This document shows positions 8,970 to 17,678 of a DNA stretch of 64,000 nucleotides, piece by piece (within the stretch, counting starts at the first letter, position 1; each line of letters begins with the position of its first letter). Source of the stretch: Ruegeria faecimaris. Its GTDB lineage: Bacteria > Pseudomonadota > Alphaproteobacteria > Rhodobacterales > Rhodobacteraceae. Made by a program: the position numbers and the translations under genes. The notes under the pieces are model-generated. The model did no database searches, was not told where the DNA came from, and was given only the letters and a program-made list of their open reading frames with translations. The DNA lies in NCBI RefSeq assembly GCF_900182615.1, contig NZ_FXTE01000001.1, forward strand, positions 992,001 to 1,056,000, given 5' to 3'.

Positions 8970-10613
8970 ATGGCGCGTTTTATTTTCATCACTGGTGGTG
9001 TGGTTTCATCCTTGGGCAAAGGATTGGCTTCGGCGGCTTTGGGCGCGTTGTTGCAGGCCCGCGGATATTCGGTGCGTCTGCGCAAGCTGGACCCCTATCT
9101 GAATGTCGATCCGGGCACCATGTCGCCTTTTGAGCATGGCGAAGTGTTCGTTACAGATGACGGGGCAGAAACCGATCTGGACCTTGGCCATTATGAACGT
9201 TTTACCGGCGTGGCTGCCCGCAAGACTGACTCGGTCAGCTCGGGCCGGATCTATTCCAACGTGCTGGAAAAAGAACGTCGCGGCGATTATCTGGGCAAAA
9301 CCATTCAGGTGATCCCGCATGTCACCAATGAGATCAAGGATTTCATCGCCATTGGTGAAGATGAGGTTGATTTCATGCTGTGCGAAATCGGCGGCACCGT
9401 GGGCGATATCGAAGGCCTGCCTTTCTTTGAGGCCATCCGCCAATTCAGCCAGGACAAACCACGCGGCCAATGCCTGTTCATGCACTTGACGCTGCTGCCC
9501 TACATCAAAGCTTCGGGTGAATTGAAGACCAAACCAACCCAGCACTCGGTGAAAGAGCTGCGTTCGATCGGTCTCGCCCCCGACATTCTGGTCTGCCGGT
9601 CCGAAGGCCCGATCCCGACCAAGGAACGTGAAAAGCTGGCTTTGTTCTGTAACGTCCGCCCCGATAGCGTGATTGCTGCGCAGGACCTCAGCACCATCTA
9701 CGATGCTCCGCTCGCCTATCACCGCGAGGGACTGGATCAGGCGGTTCTGGATGCCTTCCAGATCAGCCCTGCCCCCAAGCCCGATCTGACCAAATGGGAA
9801 GACGTCAGTGATCGCATCCACAATGCCGAGGGCGAAGTGAAGGTCGCCATCGTCGGTAAGTACACCCAGTTGGAAGACGCCTATAAGTCGATAGCCGAGG
9901 CGCTGACCCATGGCGGGATGGCCAACCGTGTCCGCGTCAAGGTCGAATGGGTCGATGCCGAGGTATTCGATACCGAAGAGGCCGCCCCGCATCTGGAAGG
10001 CTTCCACGCGATCCTCGTGCCCGGCGGATTCGGTGAGCGCGGTACCGAAGGCAAAATCAAGGCTGCGCAATACGCCCGCGAACATAAAGTGCCCTACCTG
10101 GGCATCTGCCTGGGAATGCAGATGGCCGTAATTGAGGCCGCGCGAAATGCCGCTGGCATCAAAGAGGCCGGGTCCGAGGAATTCGACCATGAATCCGGTA
10201 AAAAGCGGTTTGAACCGGTGGTCTATCACCTGAAAGAATGGGTGCAGGGCAATCACAAGGTCGAACGCAAAGTCGGTGATGACAAGGGCGGCACCATGCG
10301 CCTGGGCGCCTATGACGCGGTTCTGGCCGAAGGGTCAAAAGTGGCCGAAGTCTATGGCGGTACCGCCATCGAGGAGCGCCACCGCCACCGCTATGAAGTG
10401 GACATCAAATACCGCGACAAGCTGGAGAAAGCTGGTCTCAATTTCTCAGGCATGTCCCCCGACGGCCGGTTGCCAGAAATCGTCGAGTGGTCGGATCATC
10501 CGTGGTTCATTGGGGTCCAGTACCACCCCGAGCTGAAATCAAAGCCGTTCGACCCGCATCCTTTGTTCCGCGACTTTGTGCGCGCTGCCAAGGACACCTC
10601 GCGTCTGGTCTGA
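8970..10613 (+). CDS. pyrG: CTP synthase
   Basis: Makes CTP from UTP, ATP and glutamine. The synthetase domain starts with [13 protein letters not shown], and the glutaminase domain carries the nucleophile loop LGICLGMQ and the catalytic YHPE near the C-terminus. At 547 aa it is full length. The chosen ATG ([10 protein letters not shown]) follows GGGGAG at the right distance; an in-frame ATG 30 nt upstream has no such site. A hairpin follows the stop. Confidence 0.98.
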   Translation: MARFIFITGGVVSSLGKGLASAALGALLQARGYSVRLRKLDPYLNVDPGTMSPFEHGEVFVTDDGAETDLDLGHYERFTGVAARKTDSVSSGRIYSNVLEKERRGDYLGKTIQVIPHVTNEIKDFIAIGEDEVDFMLCEIGGTVGDIEGLPFFEAIRQFSQDKPRGQCLFMHLTLLPYIKASGELKTKPTQHSVKELRSIGLAPDILVCRSEGPIPTKEREKLALFCNVRPDSVIAAQDLSTIYDAPLAYHREGLDQAVLDAFQISPAPKPDLTKWEDVSDRIHNAEGEVKVAIVGKYTQLEDAYKSIAEALTHGGMANRVRVKVEWVDAEVFDTEEAAPHLEGFHAILVPGGFGERGTEGKIKAAQYAREHKVPYLGICLGMQMAVIEAARNAAGIKEAGSEEFDHESGKKRFEPVVYHLKEWVQGNHKVERKVGDDKGGTMRLGAYDAVLAEGSKVAEVYGGTAIEERHRHRYEVDIKYRDKLEKAGLNFSGMSPDGRLPEIVEWSDHPWFIGVQYHPELKSKPFDPHPLFRDFVRAAKDTSRLV

Positions 10614-10639
10614 CACCAGGCACGAAAGCAGATTGTATC

Positions 10640-10670
10640 GGTCAGCGCGAAAAGACTGTACGCGCTGACC
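10640..10670 (+). terminator. Terminator-like hairpin after pyrG
   Basis: A perfect 10-bp stem, GGTCAGCGCG (10640-10649) with CGCGCTGACC (10661-10670), around an 11-nt loop, 27 nt after the pyrG stop. Only a short CTTT follows, so termination strength is uncertain. Confidence 0.6.
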
Positions 10671-10715
10671 CTTTGCACGGTTAACTGTCCGCAACTCAGA
10701 GATAGGAGACCGTCC

Positions 10716-11480
10716 ATGACCGATCAGATCACCAATGCACTGACATTCGCGGCCCTGCACAAAAAGGGCGAACCGGTTATCCTGTACAATATCTGGGATG
10801 CTGGCAGTGCCGGTGCCGTGCGCGACGCTGGTGCCCAAGCCATTGCCACTGGAAGCGCTCCTGTTGCGATGGCACAAGGGTTCAGCGACGGCCAAAACAT
10901 CCCGATGCAGGCCGCGCTGGACAATGCTCGCCGGATTGTCGAATCCGTTGATCTTCCGGTTACTCTGGATTTCGAAGGTGCGTATGCGGCTGATGCTCAG
11001 GGTATCTCTGCCAATGTCAGGCTGGCCCTTGAATCCGGCGTTGTCGGCTTCAACTTCGAAGACCAGATCATCGGATCAAATGAGTTGTACGATATTGAAA
11101 CTCAGGCCGCCCGTGTCAGCGCGATGCGTGAAGGTTGCGATGCGGCGGGCGTTCCTGCGTTTATCAACGCGCGGACCGACATTTTCCTGAAGGCGCAGCC
11201 CGAAACCCATGATGATGCGATGCTGGAAGAGGCAATGGTCCGAGCACAAGCCTATTCAGATGCAGGGGCCAGCGGATTCTTCGCCCCCGGCCTACGGGAT
11301 CAGGCCATGATTGCCCGGTTGGTAGAGTCAATCGACCTGCCGCTAAATATCATAGCATTACCCGGCACACCGGACACCGCCACTTTGGCTGGGCTGGGAG
11401 TCGCGCGTATAAGCTATGGCCCTGTACCCTATCGGAAAATGCTGGCCTGGCTGCAAGACGAAGCGCGAAAGGTACTCTGA
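10716..11480 (+). CDS. Isocitrate lyase / PEP mutase family protein
   Basis: A 254-aa TIM-barrel enzyme of the ICL/PEP-mutase superfamily. The barrel strands and metal-site acids can be followed: LYNIWDAGSAGAVRDAG, VTLDFEGAYA, VGFNFEDQI, and FINARTD. The gating loop lacks the KKCGH cysteine of isocitrate and 2-methylisocitrate lyases, so this belongs to the large group of short, unassigned members; carboxyvinyl-carboxyphosphonate or oxaloacetate-related activity cannot be told from sequence. A good AGGAG site precedes the ATG. Confidence 0.88.
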   Translation: MTDQITNALTFAALHKKGEPVILYNIWDAGSAGAVRDAGAQAIATGSAPVAMAQGFSDGQNIPMQAALDNARRIVESVDLPVTLDFEGAYAADAQGISANVRLALESGVVGFNFEDQIIGSNELYDIETQAARVSAMREGCDAAGVPAFINARTDIFLKAQPETHDDAMLEEAMVRAQAYSDAGASGFFAPGLRDQAMIARLVESIDLPLNIIALPGTPDTATLAGLGVARISYGPVPYRKMLAWLQDEARKVL

Positions 11481-11583
11481 CCCAGCGCGCTATCCGGCTG
11501 TAGCAGGCGGTCTTTTGATCATTCTGAGCCTTGCGCGATAGTCCGTGCTTGGCGGGTTATCAAATATGGAATAATCTCTGACC

Positions 11584-12033
11584 ATGTTGAAAAAACTCTT
11601 TCAGGCTTTCCGCCCGCCACAACACGACAATCTGCCCGACCCAGACGCTGAACTTGCACTCGGGGCGCTTATGGTGCGCGTTGCACAAGCGGACAGGGAT
11701 TATAAGCTGGAAGAGATCAGCCTGATCGACCGTATCCTCGCCCGACTTTATCAACATAACGCGATCGAAGCCGCAAAGGTCCGCGCCACCTGCGAGAAAC
11801 TGCACGCAGCCGCACCGGAAACGGACACGTTCGGTAAGCTGATCCGGGAAACCACAGACCTGCACGAGCGCTTGGCCGCTTTGGATGCCCTCTGGGAGGT
11901 GGTTCTGGCCGACGGGAATACAGATGAGGGCGAGATGAAAATCGTCGAAGAAGCCCGCATCGCCATGGGTCTGAGCTTTAACGACAGCAAGACCGCCAGA
12001 AAGCGTGTGCAAAGACGCTTGGAAGAGGCGTAA
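11584..12033 (+). CDS. TerB family protein (first of a tandem pair)
   Basis: A 149-aa all-helical TerB-like protein. The core alternates ALGALMVRVAQADRDY with LDALWEVVLADGNTDEGE; acidic residues in these two helices are metal-binding in TerB relatives. It lacks any signal or membrane segment. The next gene, 20 nt on, encodes a paralogue aligning along its length, so this is a local duplication. The name comes from tellurite-resistance operons, but no other ter gene is nearby and no resistance role is claimed. Confidence 0.85.
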   Translation: MLKKLFQAFRPPQHDNLPDPDAELALGALMVRVAQADRDYKLEEISLIDRILARLYQHNAIEAAKVRATCEKLHAAAPETDTFGKLIRETTDLHERLAALDALWEVVLADGNTDEGEMKIVEEARIAMGLSFNDSKTARKRVQRRLEEA

Positions 12034-12053
12034 GGCCTCTCTATACCTGTCTC

Positions 12054-12491
12054 ATGTTTAGTGATTTTCTGTCTCGACTGACCCAGCCTCAGCCCGCCCC
12101 TTTCACCGATGACGATGCTCGACTGGCCTTGACGGCCCTGCTGGTGCGCGTTGCCCGATCTGACAACGACTATGCCGACAGTGAAATGGCGCGAATCGAC
12201 CGGATTTCGGTTGAACGCTATGACCTATCCCCGTTCGAAGCCGCCGGCCTGCGCGCCCGCGCCGAAGATCTCGAGGCCGAAGCACCGGACACCGTACGGT
12301 TCACTCGCGCAATCAAAGAGGCCGTTGCCTATGACGACCGCCTGGCAGTCGTTCAGGCCTTGTGGTCGGTCGCTCTGGCGGATGGGCACCGCACGGGTGA
12401 AGAGGATTCCTTACTGCGACTGGTCGTCAGCCTGCTGGGCATCAGTGATGTCGACTCTGCAATGGCCCGTCAAAAGGCTGCCAAATCTTGA
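12054..12491 (+). CDS. TerB family protein (second of a tandem pair)
   Basis: A 145-aa paralogue of the preceding gene with the same layout: LALTALLVRVARSDNDY, then VQALWSVALADGHRTGEE. Strand, spacing (20 nt) and size suggest the two proteins act together, possibly as a heterodimer. Its stop overlaps the TTG start of the PhnD-like gene, so the three genes form one translationally coupled unit. Confidence 0.85.
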   Translation: MFSDFLSRLTQPQPAPFTDDDARLALTALLVRVARSDNDYADSEMARIDRISVERYDLSPFEAAGLRARAEDLEAEAPDTVRFTRAIKEAVAYDDRLAVVQALWSVALADGHRTGEEDSLLRLVVSLLGISDVDSAMARQKAAKS

Positions 12492-13219
12492 TAGCCATGC
12501 TGGGCATGTACGACATGCCTGCGCTGCGCCCTGCGAATGATCGGTTTTGGGCATCGATTCGGGATTACCTTGGCTATGGCCCCGCAAACCTAAACCGAGA
12601 CCGGGATGTCTGGGATGTCTGGTTGGACCCGGATCTGGTTTTTGCCCAGACCTGCGGCATGCCCTTTCGCACCCGGCTGCATGGCAAGGTGCAGTTGGTT
12701 GGAACGCCGGATTACGCGTTGCCTGGCTGCCCACCTGGCCATTACCGGTCGGTTTTTGTAGCCCGCCGCCACGACCCCCGCGATCTTGATGAATTGGCCG
12801 ATGGTGTTTTTGCCTATAATGAACCGCTGTCGCAATCCGGATGGGCCGCCCCAATGGTTCACCTTGAACGATACCACCGAACACCATCGTCGGTTCTGCA
12901 ATCCGGTGGTCATGCGCTGTCTGCTCAAGCCATTTCCGAGGGCCGTGCCGATTATGCCGCGCTGGATGCGCTGACGTGGGAGATTCTGAAGGTCCATTCC
13001 GACCTTCCAGAAGCTCTGCGTGAGGTCGCCGAAACAACCCCAACCCCCGCGCTACCTTATATCACAGCGAAAGATCAGGATGCCGCTCAGATCGCACGCG
13101 CTGTTCGCAACGCGATTCAAACCATATCACCGCAAGATCGGAACCTTCTGCACCTGCATGACCTGATCTCTATTCCTGCCAAAGATTATCTGCGCGTCCC
13201 AAATCCGTCGAAATTGTAA
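12488..13219 (+). CDS. PhnD-like (COG3221-type) protein without signal peptide
   Basis: A 243-aa protein resembling phosphate/phosphonate ABC binding proteins (CGMPFRTRL, then GHYRSVFVARR, the Ser/Tyr loop of the ligand pocket, and AAMV-like and YAALDALTWEIL segments). There is no N-terminal signal peptide, so it should stay in the cytoplasm. No phosphonate permease or ATPase is near. I recall leaderless relatives opening with a similar MIA-MYD stretch, which supports the TTG at 12488 overlapping the terB stop; ATG 12497 is the alternative. Ligand unknown. Confidence 0.8.
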   Translation: MIAMLGMYDMPALRPANDRFWASIRDYLGYGPANLNRDRDVWDVWLDPDLVFAQTCGMPFRTRLHGKVQLVGTPDYALPGCPPGHYRSVFVARRHDPRDLDELADGVFAYNEPLSQSGWAAPMVHLERYHRTPSSVLQSGGHALSAQAISEGRADYAALDALTWEILKVHSDLPEALREVAETTPTPALPYITAKDQDAAQIARAVRNAIQTISPQDRNLLHLHDLISIPAKDYLRVPNPSKL

Positions 13220-13240
13220 ACTGCGATGGATAATTCATGA

Positions 13241-13272
13241 TCAAATTGACCAGAACGCTTCGTCAAATTGAC
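13241..13272. promoter_or_regulatory. Direct repeat upstream of the amino-acid ABC operon
   Basis: The 10-mer TCAAATTGAC occurs at 13241-13250 and again at 13263-13272, 22 bp (about two helical turns) apart on the same face. It lies about 95 bp before the GTG of the ATPase gene, so a regulator dimer binding both copies is plausible. The regulator is unknown. Confidence 0.5.
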
Positions 13273-13365
13273 GGAATCACCCGCTTACTCTGTCATTTGC
13301 GCATTGCATTGATCTGATTTTTAAGCCCTAGTACCGCACCAACACCAATAACACCTGGACCAACC

Positions 13366-14142
13366 GTGACAGATTCAACTCCCGTCATTGAGATCAAGAA
13401 CCTACACAAGAGTTTCGGCAATCTGGAAGTGCTGAAGGGTGTGGATATCACTGCCAGACGGGGCGATGTTGTATCTTTGATTGGGTCCTCGGGGTCTGGG
13501 AAATCCACTCTATTGCGGTGCTGCAACCTGTTGGAAGACAGCCAGCAGGGCGAAATCCTTTTCAAGGGTGAACCTGTTCGTTGGTCCGGTAACAGCCACA
13601 CGCGCCGGCCTGCAGATGCAAGACAGGTTCTGCGCATTCGCACAAACCTGTCGATGGTTTTCCAACAGTTCAACCTGTGGGCTCATTTGACCATCCTGCA
13701 GAACGTGATGGAAGCACCTGTAACGGTATTGGGCCGTGACAAAAAAGAAGTTGAAGACAGCGCACGCAGATACCTTGAAAAAGTTGGTATTGGCGACAAG
13801 TGCGACGCCTACCCCGCACAGTTGTCTGGTGGCCAGCAACAGCGTGCCGCGATCGCGCGGGGGCTGTGCATGGAGCCCGAGGCGCTTTTGTTTGACGAGC
13901 CCACGTCGGCGCTGGACCCCGAATTGGAACAAGAAGTGATCAAGGTGATCAAAGACCTGGCGGCAGAAGGCCGCACCATGATCATTGTGACCCACGACAT
14001 GAAAATGGCCGCTGATATCTCTAGCCATGTCGTTTTCCTTCACCAGGGCCTCATCGAAGAAGAAGGCCTGCCTGAAGATCTCTTTACTACCCCTGAATCT
14101 CCACGGCTTCAGGGCTTTCTTTCCGCCACTCAGGCGGCATAA
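13366..14142 (+). CDS. Polar amino-acid ABC transporter ATPase (HisP/ArtP type)
   Basis: A 258-aa ATPase of the PAAT family. Walker A (GSSGSGKST), Q-loop (MVFQQFNLW), signature LSGGQQQR, Walker B (LLFDEPTSALD) and the H-loop (THDM) are all intact. It energises the importer made with the next three genes. The start is a GTG (13366). The operon order is ATPase, binding protein, two permeases. Confidence 0.95.
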   Translation: MTDSTPVIEIKNLHKSFGNLEVLKGVDITARRGDVVSLIGSSGSGKSTLLRCCNLLEDSQQGEILFKGEPVRWSGNSHTRRPADARQVLRIRTNLSMVFQQFNLWAHLTILQNVMEAPVTVLGRDKKEVEDSARRYLEKVGIGDKCDAYPAQLSGGQQQRAAIARGLCMEPEALLFDEPTSALDPELEQEVIKVIKDLAAEGRTMIIVTHDMKMAADISSHVVFLHQGLIEEEGLPEDLFTTPESPRLQGFLSATQAA

Positions 14143-14175
14143 CTTCAGATCAGAACCAAAACTGGGGAGTATCCA

Positions 14176-14889
14176 ATGAAAAAACTGATCCTGACCACTG
14201 CGGCCCTTGCGCTGAGCGCGGGCATGGCCATGGCAGACACCATCCGGATGGGGACCGAGGGCGCCTATGCACCTTGGAACTTCGTCAATGACGCAGGTGA
14301 GATCGACGGCTTTGAGCGCGAGCTGGGCGACGAGCTGTGCAAACGCGCAGACCTGACCTGCGAGTGGGTCAAGAACGACTGGGATTCGATCATTCCGAAC
14401 CTGGTCTCGGGCAACTACGACGTGATCATCGCTGGAATGTCGATCACCGACGAGCGTGACGAGGTCATCGACTTTACCCAGAACTACACACCACCGGATC
14501 CCTCCGCCTATGTAGCAATGTCGGATGACGTCGATGTTGCAGGTGGTGTGGTCGCCGCACAGACCGGCACCATTCAGGCTGGCTATATCGCCGAATCCGG
14601 CGCGACCCTGGTCGAGTTCGCCAGCCCCGAGGAAACCATCGCTGCCGTACGCAACGGTGAGGCCGATGCGGTTCTGGCCGACAAATCCTTCCTTGCCCCG
14701 ATCGTCGACGAAGACGCAGATCTGCGCTTTGTGGCCGATGAGGTTCCGCTGGGTGGTGGCGTCGGCATTGGCGTCCGTGAATCCGACGGTGAGCTGAAAG
14801 AAAAGCTCAACGCAGCCATCCAATCCATGAAGGATGACGGCAGCCTGAACGAGCTGATCACCAAATGGGAAGTGTCTTCGACCTTCTAA
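14176..14889 (+). CDS. Periplasmic polar amino-acid binding protein (LAO/HisJ type)
   Basis: A 237-aa secreted receptor: a 20-residue signal peptide ending AMA-D, then the mature MGTEGAYAPWNFVND start of the family. The family signature region (DGFERELGDELCKRADLTCEW) keeps the cysteine pair that forms a disulfide in lysine/arginine/ornithine and histidine receptors. The ligand is likely a basic or polar amino acid, but specificity is not readable. A stable hairpin follows the stop, which fits higher expression of the receptor than of the membrane parts. Confidence 0.93.
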   Translation: MKKLILTTAALALSAGMAMADTIRMGTEGAYAPWNFVNDAGEIDGFERELGDELCKRADLTCEWVKNDWDSIIPNLVSGNYDVIIAGMSITDERDEVIDFTQNYTPPDPSAYVAMSDDVDVAGGVVAAQTGTIQAGYIAESGATLVEFASPEETIAAVRNGEADAVLADKSFLAPIVDEDADLRFVADEVPLGGGVGIGVRESDGELKEKLNAAIQSMKDDGSLNELITKWEVSSTF

Positions 14890-14898
14890 TTCTGATCC

Positions 14899-14930
14899 GG
14901 CGGCGTGCCCCAGTCTACGGGCGCGCCGCC
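14899..14930 (+). promoter_or_regulatory. Intercistronic hairpin after the binding-protein gene
   Basis: Arms at 14899-14910 (GGCGGCGTGCCC) and 14919-14930 (GGGCGCGCCGCC) pair over 12 bp with one G-U around an 8-nt loop, starting 10 nt after the receptor stop. It has no T-run, so it more likely protects the upstream mRNA from 3' decay or attenuates. It also buries the GTG at 14905. Confidence 0.75.
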
Positions 14931-14961
14931 CCAGCGCCTTTACCACCTGAAGAGGCCCGCC

Positions 14962-15849
14962 ATTTTTTCGTTCTGCACTGATCCCGACACGCTGGGAACC
15001 TTCCGTTGGTTCTCGTGCTATCTGACCAATGGTGTGCATTGGTCCTTTTACCTGTCCTTCCTCAAGGTACTGGCCCTACTTGCCGTGACGGCGCCCGTAG
15101 CGCTGGGTTTCGGGTTCGTCGGCGCCATGGCTGCCCGTTCGCACGTTCTGCCGGTCAGTTGGCTGGGTAAGGGTTATATCGCCATCGTGCGCGGCGTGCC
15201 GGATATCGCCTTTTTCATGTTCTTCGTGATTGCTTTGGATCAGGCATTCGAATGGACGCGGCATCAAATTCTCTGCCCGGACTGGACGGATTCGATCCGA
15301 CAGGGCAACGACTTTATCGTCTGCCAATCTGCCAAACTGCCACTGGGCACCTCGCCGGAATGGGTGCACGAAACCTATGGGTTCTTTCTGGCTGTCATCA
15401 CTTTCTCTATTGTTTTCGGTGCTTTCGCCGCCAATGTTCTGTTCGGCGGCATGCGGGCCGTACCCTATACACAGCTGGAAACCGCCGAAGCCTATGGGAT
15501 GTCCCGTCGCCAGACATTCTGGAAAATCCTTGTGCCTCAGATGTGGGTTTATGCCCTGCCCGGTCTCAGCAATCTCTGGATGGTTCTGATCAAGGCCACG
15601 CCGTTGCTGTTCCTTCTGGGCATCGAAGATATCGTGTACTGGGCCCGCGAACTGGGCAGCACCAAGACTCCGAAGTTTACGCAATACCCACACGGTGACT
15701 GGCGCATGTGGTATTTCCTGTTCCTGCTGGTTTTCTACCTTGGCTTCACCCGTATGTCCGAGATCGGGCTTGAACGCCTGATGCGCCGGCTCTCGCACGG
15801 ACAGGCCACCGCCGCCGGAGAATTGCTGCGCAAGGAGACCACCGCATGA
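14962..15849 (+). CDS. Polar amino-acid ABC transporter permease (HisQ type)
   Basis: Inner-membrane subunit with the PAAT permease helices and the EAA loop (LETAEAYGMSRRQTFWKI). It has a long periplasmic insertion with cysteines (LCPDWTDSIRQGNDFIVCQ), common in this subgroup. The frame is open from a GTG at 14905, but that codon lies in the left arm of the hairpin. Homologues I recall start around FSFC-DP. An ATT at 14962 is preceded by GAAGAGG with 6-nt spacing, so I place the start there; no ATG, GTG or TTG lies between. The next gene overlaps by 4 nt (ATGA). Function sure, start tentative. Confidence 0.85.
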   Translation: MFSFCTDPDTLGTFRWFSCYLTNGVHWSFYLSFLKVLALLAVTAPVALGFGFVGAMAARSHVLPVSWLGKGYIAIVRGVPDIAFFMFFVIALDQAFEWTRHQILCPDWTDSIRQGNDFIVCQSAKLPLGTSPEWVHETYGFFLAVITFSIVFGAFAANVLFGGMRAVPYTQLETAEAYGMSRRQTFWKILVPQMWVYALPGLSNLWMVLIKATPLLFLLGIEDIVYWARELGSTKTPKFTQYPHGDWRMWYFLFLLVFYLGFTRMSEIGLERLMRRLSHGQATAAGELLRKETTA

Positions 15850-16652
15850 GCTGCTTGCAGACCATTCAGGACTACGGCCTGCGATCTCTTGGATATGGCG
15901 AGCGTCTGCTGCCAAAATCCGACTTTACCTTATGTGAGCACTTTACCCTGATTGGGTCTGGTATGATCTGGAATATCTATTTCGGAGTCATGGCGCTTGC
16001 GACCGGGTTTTTCCTTGCCACAGCACTGGCGCTTGGCAAAGCTTCACCCAGTTTTTGGCTGCGCAAACCTTCGGAATGGTTCATTTTCATCTTTCGTGGT
16101 TCGCCGCTGTTCATTCAGTTTTTCTTTGCCTATTTCTTCTTCCTGTCGCTGAAGAAATCCTATCCGATGTTCGATTCTCTGACGTCGGCCTGGATTGGGG
16201 CGCTGATCGTTCTGTTTCTGAACACTGCCGCCTATTCAGCCGAAATTTTCTTTGGCGCGCTCCGATCCATTCCCAAGGGCGATACCGAGGCTGCAGATGC
16301 TTATGGCATGTCCGGCTGGTCTCGCTTCCGGCGGATCGTCTGGCCCACCATGCTGCGGCTTGCCTGGCCCGCCTACACGAATGAGGCGATCTTTCTGTTC
16401 CATGCCACCACGCTGGTGTTCTTCTCGGCCTTCCCCGCCTGGCAGCAACGAGGCGATGCGCTGTATTACGCAAGCTATTTCGCGGACAAGACGTTCAACC
16501 CCTTTGTCGCCTATCCAATCCTTGCCTTCTATTTCATCTTACTGACGCTTGTGATCGTTGGGGGGTTCGGCCTGGTGAACAAGCATCTGAACCGTCATTT
16601 ACCTGCGGAACGAAAAACAAAAATGCGCTTTCGCCTGAATCTGGCACGCTAA
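15846..16652 (+). CDS. Polar amino-acid ABC transporter permease (HisM type)
   Basis: Second permease, 268 aa, overlapping the first by ATGA. It has the same PAAT architecture, with FRGSPLFIQFFFAYF in an early helix and the EAA loop (TEAADAYGMSGWSRFRRIVWP). The opening residues (SCLQTIQDYGLRSLGYGERLLP) are amphipathic and cytoplasmic. It should pair with the preceding permease and one ATPase dimer. Confidence 0.93.
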   Translation: MSCLQTIQDYGLRSLGYGERLLPKSDFTLCEHFTLIGSGMIWNIYFGVMALATGFFLATALALGKASPSFWLRKPSEWFIFIFRGSPLFIQFFFAYFFFLSLKKSYPMFDSLTSAWIGALIVLFLNTAAYSAEIFFGALRSIPKGDTEAADAYGMSGWSRFRRIVWPTMLRLAWPAYTNEAIFLFHATTLVFFSAFPAWQQRGDALYYASYFADKTFNPFVAYPILAFYFILLTLVIVGGFGLVNKHLNRHLPAERKTKMRFRLNLAR

Positions 16653-16801
16653 GACCCAACCGGGGTTGCAGCCGCTGCAATCCCCGGAAAAGACAATTTC
16701 TCAAATAAAAGTCGGTACCGTTTTGAGTAAAGGCAGCCCTTCGATTTGCGCGACAGCCTAGGGGCGGAACTAGCTTGGGAATTTTCCGGCAATCGGGGAG
16801 A

Positions 16802-16878
16802 TGGTACCGCCTCCCTGGCTTGAACAGGGGACCTCTGGATCCACAATCCAGCGCTCTAACCAACTGAGCTAAGGCGGC
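16802..16878 (-). tRNA. tRNA-His (GTG), alphaproteobacterial type without G-1
   Basis: A full 77-nt cloverleaf on the minus strand with a 7-bp acceptor stem (GCCGCCT/AGGCGGT, one G-U), D arm, anticodon loop TTGTGGA (anticodon GTG), T arm and an encoded CCA. The base before position 1 is T, not G, and the discriminator is A73, not C73. Alphaproteobacteria are known to lack the usual G-1/C73 histidine identity pair. Confidence 0.96.
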
Positions 16879-16891
16879 ACTTGTGAAGGGC

Positions 16892-16920
16892 GATGTACCG
16901 AACGCGTTCACGGAATGCAA
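16892..16920 (-). promoter_or_regulatory. Probable promoter of tRNA-His
   Basis: On the minus strand TTGCAT (16920-16915) and TACATC (16897-16892) are separated by exactly 17 nt, with the tRNA 5' end 13 nt further on. It sits just after the stop of the GNAT gene. Confidence 0.5.
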
Positions 16921-16925
16921 GAGGA

Positions 16926-17408
16926 TTAAAGCTGAATTTTCCAGCTTTGTTCGACCAGATCAACCCCGAAGGAATGGACCGGTTTGCTATCCATCAACTG
17001 CCACCCAGTGGACCCATAAAGCGCACAGGCAGCCTTGTGGCTTTCATGCGTCCACAGCCTCATTTCAGTGTAACCGGCGCCGCGAGCAAAGCCCATGCAG
17101 CTCTCCAGCATCCGCTTTCCCAGACCCATCCCGCGCGCTTCGGGCAACAGTAAGAACAACCGCAGTTTTGCGGTCGTTTCACTTAGGGCAACGCAGAAAA
17201 TACTGCCCAAAGGTTTGCCGTCACATTCCGCAATCCAGCCACGCTCGCGCTTGGCATCATGGTTAGTGATAAAATCATCGAGGATTTCTTTCACCAACAC
17301 GACAAAAGAGTCGTCAAAACCCTCGTCTCGTGAATACAAAAAATCATGCACAGCCACCAACCACGGCGCGTCCAAAGCTTCAAAGGGTCTGATCTGAATA
17401 GAGTGCAT
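16926..17408 (-). CDS. GNAT family N-acetyltransferase
   Basis: A 160-aa acetyl-CoA-dependent acyltransferase. Motif A of the fold is LFLLLPEARGMGLGKRMLESC, where ARGMGLGKR supplies the pyrophosphate-binding loop. The substrate is not identifiable. It is read towards the tRNA-His gene on the same strand and may be cotranscribed with it. Confidence 0.88.
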   Translation of the reverse strand: MHSIQIRPFEALDAPWLVAVHDFLYSRDEGFDDSFVVLVKEILDDFITNHDAKRERGWIAECDGKPLGSIFCVALSETTAKLRLFLLLPEARGMGLGKRMLESCMGFARGAGYTEMRLWTHESHKAACALYGSTGWQLMDSKPVHSFGVDLVEQSWKIQL

Positions 17409-17485
17409 CCCCTATTTGAACGCAAAGGTAACTTGATTCTCAAGCCTTTGCGCGCTAGCACGAACTCTCATCCCCGGAGGCACAC

Positions 17486-17674
17486 ATGAGCATCAATACC
17501 GAAAGTGACATTCAGGCGAATTTGCAGATCGGACCAACAGATCAGGGGATGGTGCGCCTATTCATAGAAGCAGAAAACCTTGAGATTCCAATGGATTTCG
17601 ATCCAGAAGAAGCCGAAGAGATTGCCGACGAGCTCCGCGCCGCCGCGCATGCCGCACGGGCGGTCAAAAGCTGA
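17486..17674 (+). CDS. Small conserved acidic protein (DUF6324-like)
   Basis: A 62-aa protein of unknown function, preceded by a strong CCGGAGG site. It is highly acidic in its second half (FDPEEAEEIADELRAAA, a likely amphipathic helix). I recall near-identical short proteins in Rhodobacterales, probably filed as DUF6324; that name is from memory. It is convergent with mmcB, with only 4 nt between the stops. Confidence 0.75.
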   Translation: MSINTESDIQANLQIGPTDQGMVRLFIEAENLEIPMDFDPEEAEEIADELRAAAHAARAVKS

Positions 17675-17678
17675 GCTA

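Noticed and set aside
9006..10256. Long open frame (about 416 codons) antisense to pyrG
   Set aside because: Shadow of a secure core gene in GC-rich DNA; no ribosome site and low-complexity composition.
11584..12491. Tellurite-resistance operon
   Set aside because: Only TerB-like proteins are present; terC, terD and terZ relatives are absent, so resistance is not supported.
13510..15039. 509-codon frame antisense to the amino-acid ABC genes
   Set aside because: It spans two well-supported genes and has no family features.
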